From positions 1-41,997 of IMG/VR virus record IMGVR_UViG_3300005530_000016: DNA of 41,997 nucleotides. The stretch is one strand, 5' to 3'. Positions 15,328 to 21,909 of the stretch are shown piece by piece. Made by a program: the position numbers and the translations under genes. The notes under the pieces are model-generated. The model did not search any database, was not told the origin of the DNA, and saw nothing but the letters and a program-made list of their open reading frames with translations. Within the stretch, counting starts at the first letter, position 1; every line of letters begins with the position of its first letter. Origin of the DNA: a virus.

Positions 15328-15956
15328 TTAAAATAATGGCTCAACAGCCCTGCGGACTGCCTTATCGCCTTTACTTTCTCTCGCTTGACGAACCTTATTA
15401 GACACATCTTCAGCTTTGTCTTTATCTGCCATAATTGCTTGAAACCACTCAGGCGGTACTTTGCCCGAAAAAGCAGCACCAATACCCAAAGTAATCGACA
15501 AACAATCTTTAAAAAAGAAGCGATGCTGATTTAAGCACAATCCAACAATTGCTCGATATCCTTCTTCGTCAATTATGGGCTGGATGGCGGCGATTCCGTA
15601 GGTGTTAGCGGTTTCGGACCAGTAAAAAAATCTTGCTGCACCTCATTTAGCCATTTCGTGAAGTGGAATAATTGTAACATTGCCTCAGCGTCTGTGACAC
15701 CATCTTCAGAGTCTTCAATATCTTTAAAACCAAAAACCTCTTTGGCATATTTACAAATGCGGGTTGCTGCTTCCAAAGCTTCTGGCTTATTGGCAGTTAA
15801 AGCACTAGACATTAGCTTAACATCAGCTTGTAATTGAAAACCTTCGGGATAACACGTTTTTATTTTAGCGTGTAATCTCATCGGGTCTTTACGATACTCT
15901 TTGGCACCAATAGTGATACGATAAATGTGACGTTCTAATTTTTTTGTCTCTTCCAT
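15328..15956 (-). CDS. Tail assembly chaperone, -1 frameshift product (GT-like)
   Basis: Ribosomes on the 15956 gene can slip -1 on the heptamer TTTTTTT (15630-15624, codons GAT TTT TTT). The -1 frame stays open past the stop at 15573, runs YWSETANTYGIAAIQPIID... into KDCLSITLGIGAAFSGKVPPEW, and ends at 15328. The product is about 209 residues, sharing the first 111 with the short form. A G/GT pair made by frameshifting directly before the tape measure gene is the hallmark of long-tailed phages, where it chaperones tape measure assembly. The downstream frame has no start codon or ribosome site of its own. Confidence 0.8.
15573..15956 (-). CDS. Tail assembly chaperone, short form (G-like)
   Basis: 127 residues from the ATG at 15956 (MEETKKLERHIYRITIGAKE...). 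A beta-rich N-terminus is followed by helices and the flexible end FTGPKPLTPTESPPSSP. It ends at 15573 when no frameshift occurs. A longer in-frame extension to 16151 crosses a strong terminator (15981-16010) and was rejected. ACTATAATATTATT precedes the ATG with no Shine-Dalgarno sequence. Lies between the tail tube and tape measure genes, as expected. Confidence 0.75.
   Translation of the reverse strand: MEETKKLERHIYRITIGAKEYRKDPMRLHAKIKTCYPEGFQLQADVKLMSSALTANKPEALEAATRICKYAKEVFGFKDIEDSEDGVTDAEAMLQLFHFTKWLNEVQQDFFTGPKPLTPTESPPSSP
15624..15630 (-). other. -1 frameshift slippery heptamer TTTTTTT
   Basis: Seven T on the coding strand in the phase X-XXY-YYZ (GA[T TTT TTT]ACT), at the point where the chaperone reading frames overlap. 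The downstream sequence is GC-richer and could hold a stimulatory structure, which I did not fold. Confidence 0.75.
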
Positions 15957-15980
15957 AATAATATTATAGTGCCGTAAAAT

Positions 15981-16010
15981 AAAAAACCCCTCATGAAGAG
16001 GGGTTTTAAC
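15981..16010. terminator. Bidirectional terminator after tail tube gene
   Basis: AAAACCCCTC, a 5-base loop, then GAGGGGTTTT; T runs on both strands. It separates the tail tube gene (stop 16027) from the chaperone gene (start 15956), which therefore needs its own promoter. Confidence 0.85.
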
Positions 16011-16026
16011 ACTGACTATTTTAACA

Positions 16027-16572
16027 TCAGACACACGATTGGTTCCACAATTGAAGGCCAAATGTGCTAGATGGTTGGAAGCCTGGAATAGCACGCCAAC
16101 GCAGTCTAAGAGGATTACAAACAGTTCCAACCTTAATTGCGGCAGGTTCAAGTAAGTAACAGTTAAGGAAGTTCCAACAACTTTCTTGACCTGTAAGACC
16201 CGCTGTACCTGCTAAGCCTTGAGGAGTAGCTCTTACAACGAGGCGCTTCGTTAATCCTTGTTGTACAAGTAAACTGCCAGCCGCAGCTTGTGTACCCAGA
16301 GGCACGTTAAGTCCAGGAGCGCCAATAAGCCACTTATTAAGAACTACCCAGTCAAACCATATCAAATCAGCTTGAATAATTGCATCCTGGATGAAATATT
16401 GTACATCGCCGGGAATTAACGGACCATTTGTATCAACGAATACTTCACGATATTTTGTATTAATTTCGACTTCTACGCCATCAACAGAAACGCCAGCTTC
16501 TTCTAATGCGTTGCCAGCCCCAGAACCTGACATTATACTGGCTTCACCGTTCACATGAAAAATTAAACTCAT
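16027..16572 (-). CDS. Probable major tail (tube) protein
   Basis: 181 residues from MSLIFHVNGEAS at 16572, chosen for GAGGAGAGG directly upstream. A strand-rich protein with a GSGAGN loop and sequence compatible with the tail tube fold (VEVEINTKYREVFVDTNGPLIPGDVQYFIQDAIIQADL). It precedes the chaperone pair and tape measure and is followed by a strong terminator, the usual setting for an abundant tube protein. The upstream CCTAAATACTAATAG matches the late motif. Confidence 0.65.
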   Translation of the reverse strand: MSLIFHVNGEASIMSGSGAGNALEEAGVSVDGVEVEINTKYREVFVDTNGPLIPGDVQYFIQDAIIQADLIWFDWVVLNKWLIGAPGLNVPLGTQAAAGSLLVQQGLTKRLVVRATPQGLAGTAGLTGQESCWNFLNCYLLEPAAIKVGTVCNPLRLRWRAIPGFQPSSTFGLQLWNQSCV

Positions 16573-16607
16573 GCCTCTCCTCTTGCTTTTATCGCAAAAA
16601 CTATTAG

Positions 16608-16615
16608 TATTTAGG
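16608..16615 (-). promoter_or_regulatory. Candidate late promoter motif (CCTAAATA)
   Basis: Leftward CCTAAATACTAATAG about 35 bases before the tail tube ATG. Here a normal leader with a strong ribosome site follows. Confidence 0.45.
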
Positions 16616-16662
16616 AGAGAACGAGGCAAAAATGAAAACTTTGAATTGAAAAGGTGCGTGTA

Positions 16663-17139
16663 ATGTCCACGTCAACAGATGCTACTGTTTTTTACGGTTA
16701 TATTTGGAGTGATGAGCTTAAATTGTTTGGCGATGAAGAATGGACGACTATAATTCTCGAAAAGCGAGGGCACCAGAATCCTTGGCAATCGTATCCAGAT
16801 TATTCGCAGTTAAGTTGGGCTGAGAGCGTTCCATTGCGAGAAAAGTGGATTAGTGAGCATGGGACTGAAATAGACGCATGGCATAATCTACAAAAACAAA
16901 TCGAAGAAGAATTTGGTTGCGATGTTGGCTATCATTGTTCTGGTTCATATGCGATACCTTACGTTTATTTAAAAAAGAAACATTGGAGGGCTGTGAGAGG
17001 GTATCCCATAGTTTTGCATCCTGAAAATTTTGTTATTGAAAATGAAGATTGGCGACTTGACAAATTCATGAAAGAGCTTAATATTGAAAAACCTCATGAA
17101 TATCCTAATTGGTGGTTGTGTTCTTATTGGGGCGTTTAA
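16663..17139 (+). CDS. Unknown soluble protein, YGYIW start
   Basis: 158 residues from the ATG at 16663 with AAAAGGTG upstream. Rich in Trp and Tyr (FYGYIWSDELKLFGDEEW ... NPWQSYPDYSQLSW ... NWWLCSYWGV). I do not recognise the family, although small phage proteins with an N-terminal YGY.W are familiar. It is the first gene of a rightward island (16663-18187) inside the leftward tail module. Its stop TAA overlaps the next ATG (TAATG). Confidence 0.6.
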   Translation: MSTSTDATVFYGYIWSDELKLFGDEEWTTIILEKRGHQNPWQSYPDYSQLSWAESVPLREKWISEHGTEIDAWHNLQKQIEEEFGCDVGYHCSGSYAIPYVYLKKKHWRAVRGYPIVLHPENFVIENEDWRLDKFMKELNIEKPHEYPNWWLCSYWGV

Positions 17140-17360
17140 TGCAAATGTTAGTTGAGCATCCAAATTATTATGCAACTGCAATAGAGACTGGAAATTATTA
17201 CTTAGCGTGGGTAGCAACTTTGAATGCAACTGAGGATGCAACCTTGAAAGAAACTGAGAATGCAACTTTGAAAGCAACTGTGAGTATAACCTGGGAAGCA
17301 ACTGTGAATCCAACCAATAGTGCTATTGAGGGGGCAATTGATAATACAATATGCAATTGA
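17139..17360 (+). CDS. Ala-Thr tetrapeptide-repeat protein 2
   Basis: 73 residues; the ATG overlaps the stop of the previous gene, so translation is coupled. After a non-repeat N-terminus (MQMLVEHPNYYATAIETGNYYLAW) the chain is ATxx repeats: ATLNATEDATLKETENATLK and so on, ending AIDNTICN. The ending and the bases after the stop are nearly identical to those of the next gene, so the pair arose by tandem duplication. Function unknown. Confidence 0.6.
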   Translation: MQMLVEHPNYYATAIETGNYYLAWVATLNATEDATLKETENATLKATVSITWEATVNPTNSAIEGAIDNTICN

Positions 17361-17545
17361 GGATGCAATTAGTGGTGTAACCGAAGATGCAACTTTGGAA
17401 GCGATAATGGATGCAACTTGGAAAGCAACTGTATCAGAGGCTTTGAACGCAACTTTGGATGCAACCTGGGAAGTAATTAATAGTCCAACTAATCATGCAA
17501 CTTTAGATGCCACTGAGGAAGCAATTGATAATACAATCTATAATT
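17205..17545 (+). repeat. 12-base coding repeats (GCAACTnnnnnn)
   Basis: A run of imperfect 12-base units beginning GCAACT, GCAATT or GAAACT, in frame with the Ala-Thr repeat proteins. A duplicated block around GCAATTGATAATACAAT occurs near 17334 and 17521. The repeats are coding and have no spacers, so they are not CRISPR. Confidence 0.8.
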
Positions 17546-17547
17546 GA
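17320..17547 (+). CDS. Ala-Thr tetrapeptide-repeat protein 3, start uncertain
   Basis: Up to 75 residues. The frame overlaps the end of the previous gene by 41 bases in another phase and has no ATG before 17408. GTG at 17320 and TTG at 17326 or 17338 are the candidate starts. Body: AIEDAISGVTEDATLEAIMD ... ATWKATVSEALNATLDATWE, ending AIDNTIYN. It may start by coupling, by frameshift from the upstream repeat gene, or be a duplicate that lost its start. I favour coupled initiation at a non-ATG codon but am unsure. Confidence 0.45.
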   Translation: MLLRGQLIIQYAIEDAISGVTEDATLEAIMDATWKATVSEALNATLDATWEVINSPTNHATLDATEEAIDNTIYN

Positions 17548-17558
17548 GGATACAATTT

Positions 17559-17888
17559 ATGTGGATTAGAGTAGAGGTTTGTGATAATCAGTATAGTCCT
17601 TTGGATTACCGAATGCCAGGTAATGAATTGAGAATTGCGGTGTATACGGGCAATAAACAATACAATATCGTTAAACAACTAACTCACGACCCGATGAACT
17701 CCTGGTTTGACCGAATGATACAGGAAGCCGTAGTAGAACTGAAAAATGCTTTTAAAGAAAAGGAAAATGTGCCCGTAAAGACCAAAGAAAATTTGGTGGA
17801 AGAATTAAAAAAGGTAATTGAAGAACATTACGACGATTCACCTATTTTGCGTGACCTTGAAGAAATAGTAGGTGATTATGATGAATAA
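17559..17888 (+). CDS. Unknown 109-residue protein
   Basis: Starts MWIRVEVCDNQYSPLDYRMP at 17559; TTGAGG lies 9 bases upstream, just after the stop of the repeat gene. N-terminal strands are followed by a long charged helix (LKNAFKEKENVPVKTKENLVEEL ...) and an acidic end. No family is recognised. Third or fourth gene of the rightward island. Confidence 0.55.
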   Translation: MWIRVEVCDNQYSPLDYRMPGNELRIAVYTGNKQYNIVKQLTHDPMNSWFDRMIQEAVVELKNAFKEKENVPVKTKENLVEELKKVIEEHYDDSPILRDLEEIVGDYDE

Positions 17889-17926
17889 GGAATAGAAATA
17901 ATTACGAATGATTGCTACGAAGAATT

Positions 17927-18187
17927 ATGACACTAGGATATAGAACTTTGAAAGCATCTTTTTGGGCAACTGAGAAAGCAATTGATTGGGATACAAATTA
18001 TAATGTAAACAGGGAAACTACTGTCGCAGTGAATGCTGCAACTGAGGAATTAATTTCGGATTTTCGAGAAGCTATTGAGGAGGCAATAATATTATACCTG
18101 CAAGAATTACAAAAAAACGTAATTGATTATGAGCTATTGCCCGACCGCTTCTTCACCGTGAAATTAATTGCTTTCGACCTGGAATGA
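17927..18187 (+). CDS. Degenerate Ala-Thr repeat protein 4
   Basis: 86 residues from the ATG at 17927 (MTLGYRTLKASFWATEKAID). The four-residue period is visible but decayed, then gives way to an unrelated helix (FREAIEEAIILYLQELQKN). The last residues (KLIAFDL) are encoded by an 18-base sequence repeated exactly at 18287-18304, the end of the convergent connector gene, so the tail seems to come from copying that end in the opposite sense. Confidence 0.5.
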   Translation: MTLGYRTLKASFWATEKAIDWDTNYNVNRETTVAVNAATEELISDFREAIEEAIILYLQELQKNVIDYELLPDRFFTVKLIAFDLE

Positions 18188-18304
18188 ATTTTTAAAGCTG
18201 TATCATCATAACAATTTCTAAAATTAGGCAACGACGAAGTTCTTCAGCCTCGTCGTTGTACTCATACTCGCACGTCCCTATCATGTTAATTGCTTTCGAC
18301 CTGC
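18164..18304. repeat. 18-bp direct repeat flanking a spacer
   Basis: TTAATTGCTTTCGACCTG occurs at 18164-18181 and 18287-18304. Between them lies an inverted repeat (CAACGACGA at 18229-18237, TCGTCGTTG at 18251-18259) without a clear U run. Both copies lie at the 3' ends of convergent genes, suggesting a short duplication or insertion event. Confidence 0.7.
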
Positions 18305-18789
18305 TGAATGCGGCGGGTCACAAAGGCACGTGAACAAGCATCTCGTAACTGATTGATACCACGATACGCAGCCATTGACGGAAAATTAATAGTCGCATTA
18401 CCATCGGCTACATCTCCTGCCACATTGAAAATTAACGTACCCAACCTTAACTGGTCCAAAAACTTATTAGATTCTTCTTCAGCCCTGGTAAACTCTTTAG
18501 GATAAATGCCACGACGATTACACAAATAAACAAAAGCTAATTTCGCCGTGTATCTCCTTAAAATTGCTGCATCGTCACCTGTAAGTGCCTGTAGTTGCGC
18601 CACTGTGTAACGACCACCAATCAACGCCGCCTGATTGATGCCACCAGACGCCTGCGATATCATCTCATTCAACACAGGGTCATTCAATAACTGATTGGGA
18701 GTTGCACGTATCCCAGCGTCGTTAACCAAATCACCTGTAGAACGGGCATCATAAGACATCAAAAATTGAGCATTCGTTAAGTATGGCAT
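18286..18789 (-). CDS. Head-tail connector (DUF1320 / Mu gp36-like)
   Basis: 167 residues from MPYLTNAQF at 18789. An upstream in-frame start at 18813 lies inside a terminator and was rejected. The layout (Y-L-T-x-x-x-F, acidic turn, LNEMISQASGGINQAALIGGRYT, AILRRYTAKLAFVYLCNRRG, then EEESNKFLDQLRLGTLIF) fits DUF1320 head-completion adaptors that join portal and tail. It follows the major capsid gene, as in Mu-like heads. ACTAAATA lies 4 bases before the ATG; there is no Shine-Dalgarno sequence. Confidence 0.7.
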   Translation of the reverse strand: MPYLTNAQFLMSYDARSTGDLVNDAGIRATPNQLLNDPVLNEMISQASGGINQAALIGGRYTVAQLQALTGDDAAILRRYTAKLAFVYLCNRRGIYPKEFTRAEEESNKFLDQLRLGTLIFNVAGDVADGNATINFPSMAAYRGINQLRDACSRAFVTRRIQQVESN

Positions 18790-18793
18790 GTAA

Positions 18794-18801
18794 TATTTAG
18801 T
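18794..18801 (-). promoter_or_regulatory. Candidate late promoter motif (ACTAAATA)
   Basis: Leftward ACTAAATA, then TTAC, then the ATG at 18789. A terminator (18811-18846) isolates this gene from the capsid gene upstream, so a promoter is needed exactly here, which strengthens the motif assignment. Confidence 0.55.
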
Positions 18802-18810
18802 CAAGTAAAA

Positions 18811-18846
18811 CAAAAACCCTTCAGAAAATTAATCCTGAAGGGTCTT
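18811..18846 (-). terminator. Terminator after the major capsid gene
   Basis: Leftward ACCCTTCAG (18843-18835), 10-base loop, CTGAAGGGT (18824-18816) followed by TTTTG. It closes the capsid transcript. Confidence 0.85.
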
Positions 18847-18864
18847 TGAATAGTGTAATTTGTT

Positions 18865-19893
18865 TTAGCTGTTGGTCGCAATATAGCAAGCACTTTCAGG
18901 AGCAAAGTAAGTCTCCGTATCAACATTCTCCACAACCTGCAAGTCGTACAATCTATCCTTTGGATTGTTAAACACGAAGGTACTTAAATCTTCATGTACG
19001 AAAGCATTGTAAGAGGAGAACGCTGGTCCTGCGGCTGGTGCAATAGCTCGTTTCTTAGTCATCACAACTGCCACATTATCAGGGAAGGAGAACACCTCAG
19101 TAGGAGTGTTCGTCAAAGATGGCTGACTATTCTGATAAACTGTATCATCTACTGTTACGTTCAATCCGAATAATTCAGGAGGAATGTTATACTTCACGAA
19201 TTGTTCGGTGCCCATCCACACAGCCAGCGAAGTTGGACTTTGTTTCAAGAAGTCAATAAATTCTTGACTGGTCGCGATTACTTTAGCATTGTTGGGATTT
19301 ATTACAACACACAAATCCTTCAATTTAACACTTCCCAAAGTGTTTAATTGAATTTGAATTGCAGCGGCCATCAGCGTCTTGCGGATAGATGGAGTGGTGC
19401 TAGTAGCGTTAGCCCAAGTTGCACCGCCAGTAGCAACAGCAGCCAGGTTATTGCCAGCAGTGTAGTTGCCAGTGGTAGTAATCGTAGTGTGAACACGACG
19501 ACTACGGAATGTCATAGCATCCATAGCTAACAATCGTGCCGCCTGGTCGAGTACGTCCCAACTGCCCTGCTCTACGCTCAAATACCCTATCTTTTTCGTG
19601 TAAGCTCTACGAGTACAAGAATATTGTGGGAACTCGAATGGATCATTACCATAAAGTAAGTCTGGGGCTGGATTACCATCAGGCCAAATTGCGTCCTGAG
19701 AATTGATAAAACGATTCTGCTGGTCGTTTTTCATGCGGACATAGTAGCCCTTCATTTTATCGACTGGACGATAATCAATATATTGCGCTATCGGGAACGA
19801 ATCGGGATTACGACTGTACTCGATAATCAGACCTTCAGTTAAGGTCGGTACATAAGTATTAACATTTCCTGGGAAAGTATAATTATTGGCCAT
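18865..19893 (-). CDS. Major capsid protein (HK97-like)
   Basis: 342 residues, AGGAG before the ATG at 19893. The sequence has the features of HK97-fold capsid proteins: an N-terminal arm, an extended E-loop region with F.INSQDAIWPDGNPAPD, a long spine helix segment (LDQAARLLAMDAMTFRSRRVH), P-domain strands ending in LCVVINPNNAKVIA, and a C-terminal LSTFVFNNPKDRLYDLQVVENV. No long N-terminal delta domain is present, consistent with a separate scaffold (20908-20288). Neighbours are decoration and protease/scaffold genes upstream and the connector downstream. Confidence 0.8.
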   Translation of the reverse strand: MANNYTFPGNVNTYVPTLTEGLIIEYSRNPDSFPIAQYIDYRPVDKMKGYYVRMKNDQQNRFINSQDAIWPDGNPAPDLLYGNDPFEFPQYSCTRRAYTKKIGYLSVEQGSWDVLDQAARLLAMDAMTFRSRRVHTTITTTGNYTAGNNLAAVATGGATWANATSTTPSIRKTLMAAAIQIQLNTLGSVKLKDLCVVINPNNAKVIATSQEFIDFLKQSPTSLAVWMGTEQFVKYNIPPELFGLNVTVDDTVYQNSQPSLTNTPTEVFSFPDNVAVVMTKKRAIAPAAGPAFSSYNAFVHEDLSTFVFNNPKDRLYDLQVVENVDTETYFAPESACYIATNS

Positions 19894-19901
19894 CTAGCTC
19901 C

Positions 19902-20288
19902 TTATCTTTTACCTATTACAACCAATACACGACCTAAACCTAAGCCTGTCATAGTGGTTAACGCCCTAGCACCATAAAAATCGCCAGAGGTTGCTGTTAC
20001 ACCATTACCATTTAAATCTGGCTTCAACCAATCTCCAGCAGTCCATCCTGCGGACGTAGCATTTAATAGTGTAACCTCATTAGGCGTATAAACCATAATA
20101 GGGTCATTAACGTCAGCCGCTTCGGAAGTAGCACCCGGAATTGGGGCGAGTTTAGAATATTGTGAGCTAACGCCAATTGGTTGGTCGCCGCTCACCGATT
20201 GATTAACTGTGTTGTCAACACTTGTGGAAGGTGTTACGAAGACGCTGGTGTTGATTGTTCCACCAGCTTGAAAATTTGCACGAGCCAT
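19902..20288 (-). CDS. Head decoration / capsid cement protein
   Basis: 128 residues, start at 20288 behind GGGAGG, overlapping the scaffold stop by 1 base. Beta-rich with a flexible Thr/Ser N-terminus, an LLNATSAGWTAGDWLKPDLN segment and a Gly-rich end, in line with DUF2190-type or lambda gpD-type decoration proteins that sit between scaffold and capsid genes. The call rests mostly on position, size and composition. Confidence 0.6.
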   Translation of the reverse strand: MARANFQAGGTINTSVFVTPSTSVDNTVNQSVSGDQPIGVSSQYSKLAPIPGATSEAADVNDPIMVYTPNEVTLLNATSAGWTAGDWLKPDLNGNGVTATSGDFYGARALTTMTGLGLGRVLVVIGKR

Positions 20289-20908
20289 TATTTACCTCCC
20301 TTACTGTTCACTTTTTCATAAGTCTTAAGCATTAAGTCATAAGGGTTATCTTGGGTCTCAGCGTCTTTTCTTTCTGCTGGAACAATATGAACACCAATTG
20401 GTGCGCGAGAATAACGCTTACGCATTTTTTCAACATGCTTTGTATAATTTTTCGCATCCAGGTCGGCAACCGTTTCAAGTTCTTCCGCGAGTTCAAAAAC
20501 AATGCCCTCTTGTTCAAGTCCAAGCAAATCTGCACGTCGGTCGGCAATGCGTTCCTTACGTTCAAGAGTTGCAACTTGGGATTTAAGAGTCTTGTGTTCT
20601 TCAGCTAATTTGGAGTAACGACGAAGCGATTGGTCGTACTGGTAGCGTAACTTTGCTGGCGACAATTCTTCCTCCTCTTTAGGGTCATGACGTTCGCCAT
20701 CCTTTAGTTCATCTTTTTCATCTTCACGTTCATGTTCCGTTTCATCTTTCTCGTAAACATCAACGTGTTCTTTATCGTGTTCACCATCCACGCCATCCTT
20801 TTCATAACTTTCCTTTTTGTGTTGTTCAACCAACTCGCGAAGGTAAGCCATCTCAGGTAAAGCCTGAATTGCTTCGACACAACTTTTTAACATTTCTTCT
20901 GGAGTCAT
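20288..20908 (-). CDS. Internal start: scaffold protein
   Basis: Inside the protease/scaffold gene, an in-frame ATG at 20908 (MTPEEMLKSCVEAIQ) is preceded at 8 bases by AGGAG, a good ribosome site. The resulting 206-residue protein is highly charged and helical (repeated Glu/Asp/Lys/His, then YDQSLRRYSKLAEEHKTLKS coiled coil), as scaffolding proteins are. Making scaffold from an internal start of the protease gene is the known plan in lambda (C/Nu3) and Mu (I/Z). Confidence 0.65.
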   Translation of the reverse strand: MTPEEMLKSCVEAIQALPEMAYLRELVEQHKKESYEKDGVDGEHDKEHVDVYEKDETEHEREDEKDELKDGERHDPKEEEELSPAKLRYQYDQSLRRYSKLAEEHKTLKSQVATLERKERIADRRADLLGLEQEGIVFELAEELETVADLDAKNYTKHVEKMRKRYSRAPIGVHIVPAERKDAETQDNPYDLMLKTYEKVNSKGGK

Positions 20909-21598
20909 GTGTTTTTCTCCTACTGTCTTGGAGTATCTATACTTTTTGCTTTGATTTTTTCCTAGCATTCCTAAATCTCGTAGTGGTCTGACGGCACCCA
21001 ATATTGCTATACTGTCAATGGGTATCTTCTCACTAACCAATACAACAGGGTCCACTACACCGTCATCCCATAACTCAATACTCTTGCGATAAAACTTGTA
21101 TTCTGGCTTCCATAATTCCCTGGGAATGTGTAAGGTCGAATAAATAGCTGTCCTATCCTCAAAGGGTTCTACTCCGAATTCGTCCGCCACACCTACAACA
21201 TCAGGTTGTTTATCGTCGGGATTATCGGAAGTATGTCCCAAAGTAATAGGACTTAAATCATCACTTTCAGCAATTCTTTTATTACAAGCTTCCGCAATCG
21301 TCCTTAATCTTGCTTCGTCAAAAACTTCACCATCTTCGTCTACATGTTCATCAAAAATAGGTGTGCGAATATTAATATAATCTTCATCGCTATATCTCTT
21401 CTTACCTTCAATGGTCGCTACGGAAGTGTTGGTGCCGCCAGGAGTGGAAACTTGTCCCGACGAAGGTGCAGCATTCTTTTTTTTTCTTTTTAGGTTCAGA
21501 CTGATAGCCACGGCTTGTTTCTGTGGATAACCTTCACCAGTTAATTTCTTTATGTTTTTTCCTACTGCTTCTTTAGAACCTGACTTATCCAGTGGCAT
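20288..21598 (-). CDS. Capsid maturation protease/scaffold (Mu gpI-like)
   Basis: 436 residues. 1-40: SGSKEAVGKNIKKLTGEGYPQKQA, a small basic domain seen at the N-terminus of phage proteins. About 65-215: protease-like region (IRTPIFDEHVDEDGEVFDEARL ... SPITLGHTSDNPD ... GVADEFGVEP ... YKFYRKSIELWDDGVV), with GHT and the later Ser as candidate catalytic residues by analogy with Mu gpI. 230-436: charged scaffold coil with its own internal start. The start at 21598 follows TAGGAGTAACG. Flanked by portal and capsid genes; cleaved and lost during head maturation, if the analogy holds. Confidence 0.65.
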   Translation of the reverse strand: MPLDKSGSKEAVGKNIKKLTGEGYPQKQAVAISLNLKRKKKNAAPSSGQVSTPGGTNTSVATIEGKKRYSDEDYINIRTPIFDEHVDEDGEVFDEARLRTIAEACNKRIAESDDLSPITLGHTSDNPDDKQPDVVGVADEFGVEPFEDRTAIYSTLHIPRELWKPEYKFYRKSIELWDDGVVDPVVLVSEKIPIDSIAILGAVRPLRDLGMLGKNQSKKYRYSKTVGEKHMTPEEMLKSCVEAIQALPEMAYLRELVEQHKKESYEKDGVDGEHDKEHVDVYEKDETEHEREDEKDELKDGERHDPKEEEELSPAKLRYQYDQSLRRYSKLAEEHKTLKSQVATLERKERIADRRADLLGLEQEGIVFELAEELETVADLDAKNYTKHVEKMRKRYSRAPIGVHIVPAERKDAETQDNPYDLMLKTYEKVNSKGGK

Positions 21599-21620
21599 CG
21601 TTACTCCTATAAAGTGTAAT

Positions 21621-21628
21621 TATTTATG
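21621..21628 (-). promoter_or_regulatory. Candidate late promoter motif (CATAAATA)
   Basis: Leftward CATAAATA 22 bases before the protease/scaffold ATG. The 41-base spacer to the divergent gene is symmetrical at its ends (ACTCCTA at 21603-21609, TAGGAGT at 21629-21635), each end providing one gene's ribosome site. Confidence 0.4.
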
Positions 21629-21642
21629 TAGGAGTATTAAAA

Positions 21643-21909
21643 ATGTCTGAAGTATTTGTTAATGGTTATATGAGATTAAAATTCCCGAAAAGCTTTTTGG
21701 GCATAGGCGAAGTGGAATATCTAATGCCCTACAAAAATCCAACAATTGACATTAACCTCGATATGATTTTAGAAAATGTAGAACTGGATATGGGAAGCAT
21801 GGGGAAAATAGTCATCAAACAATTACATATAAAACACATTAAAGGTGAAATGGAACCTGTGTGGGACGGAAACAAAGATACTATGATTCTCTTTGATAAA
21901 ATAAATTAA
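21643..21909 (+). CDS. Unknown 88-residue protein
   Basis: Strand-rich (MSEVFVNGYMRLKFPKSFLG ... MGKIVIKQLHIKHIKGEMEPVWDG). TAGGAG lies 7 bases before the ATG. Divergent from the scaffold gene; its stop overlaps the convergent sigma gene by 4 bases. No family is recognised. Confidence 0.6.
   Translation: MSEVFVNGYMRLKFPKSFLGIGEVEYLMPYKNPTIDINLDMILENVELDMGSMGKIVIKQLHIKHIKGEMEPVWDGNKDTMILFDKIN

Noticed and set aside
15957-16151. Longer N-terminus for the tail chaperone gene
   Set aside because: The extension crosses a strong bidirectional terminator and reads antisense-like sequence; the ATG at 15956 fits the motif pattern of neighbouring genes.
17205-17545. Regular short repeats that could be taken for a CRISPR-like array
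   Set aside because: The 12-base period stays in frame with two open frames, varies at third positions, and has no constant repeat separated by unique spacers.
18228-18259. Inverted repeat as an intrinsic terminator
   Set aside because: The 9-bp stem is not followed by a U run on either strand.
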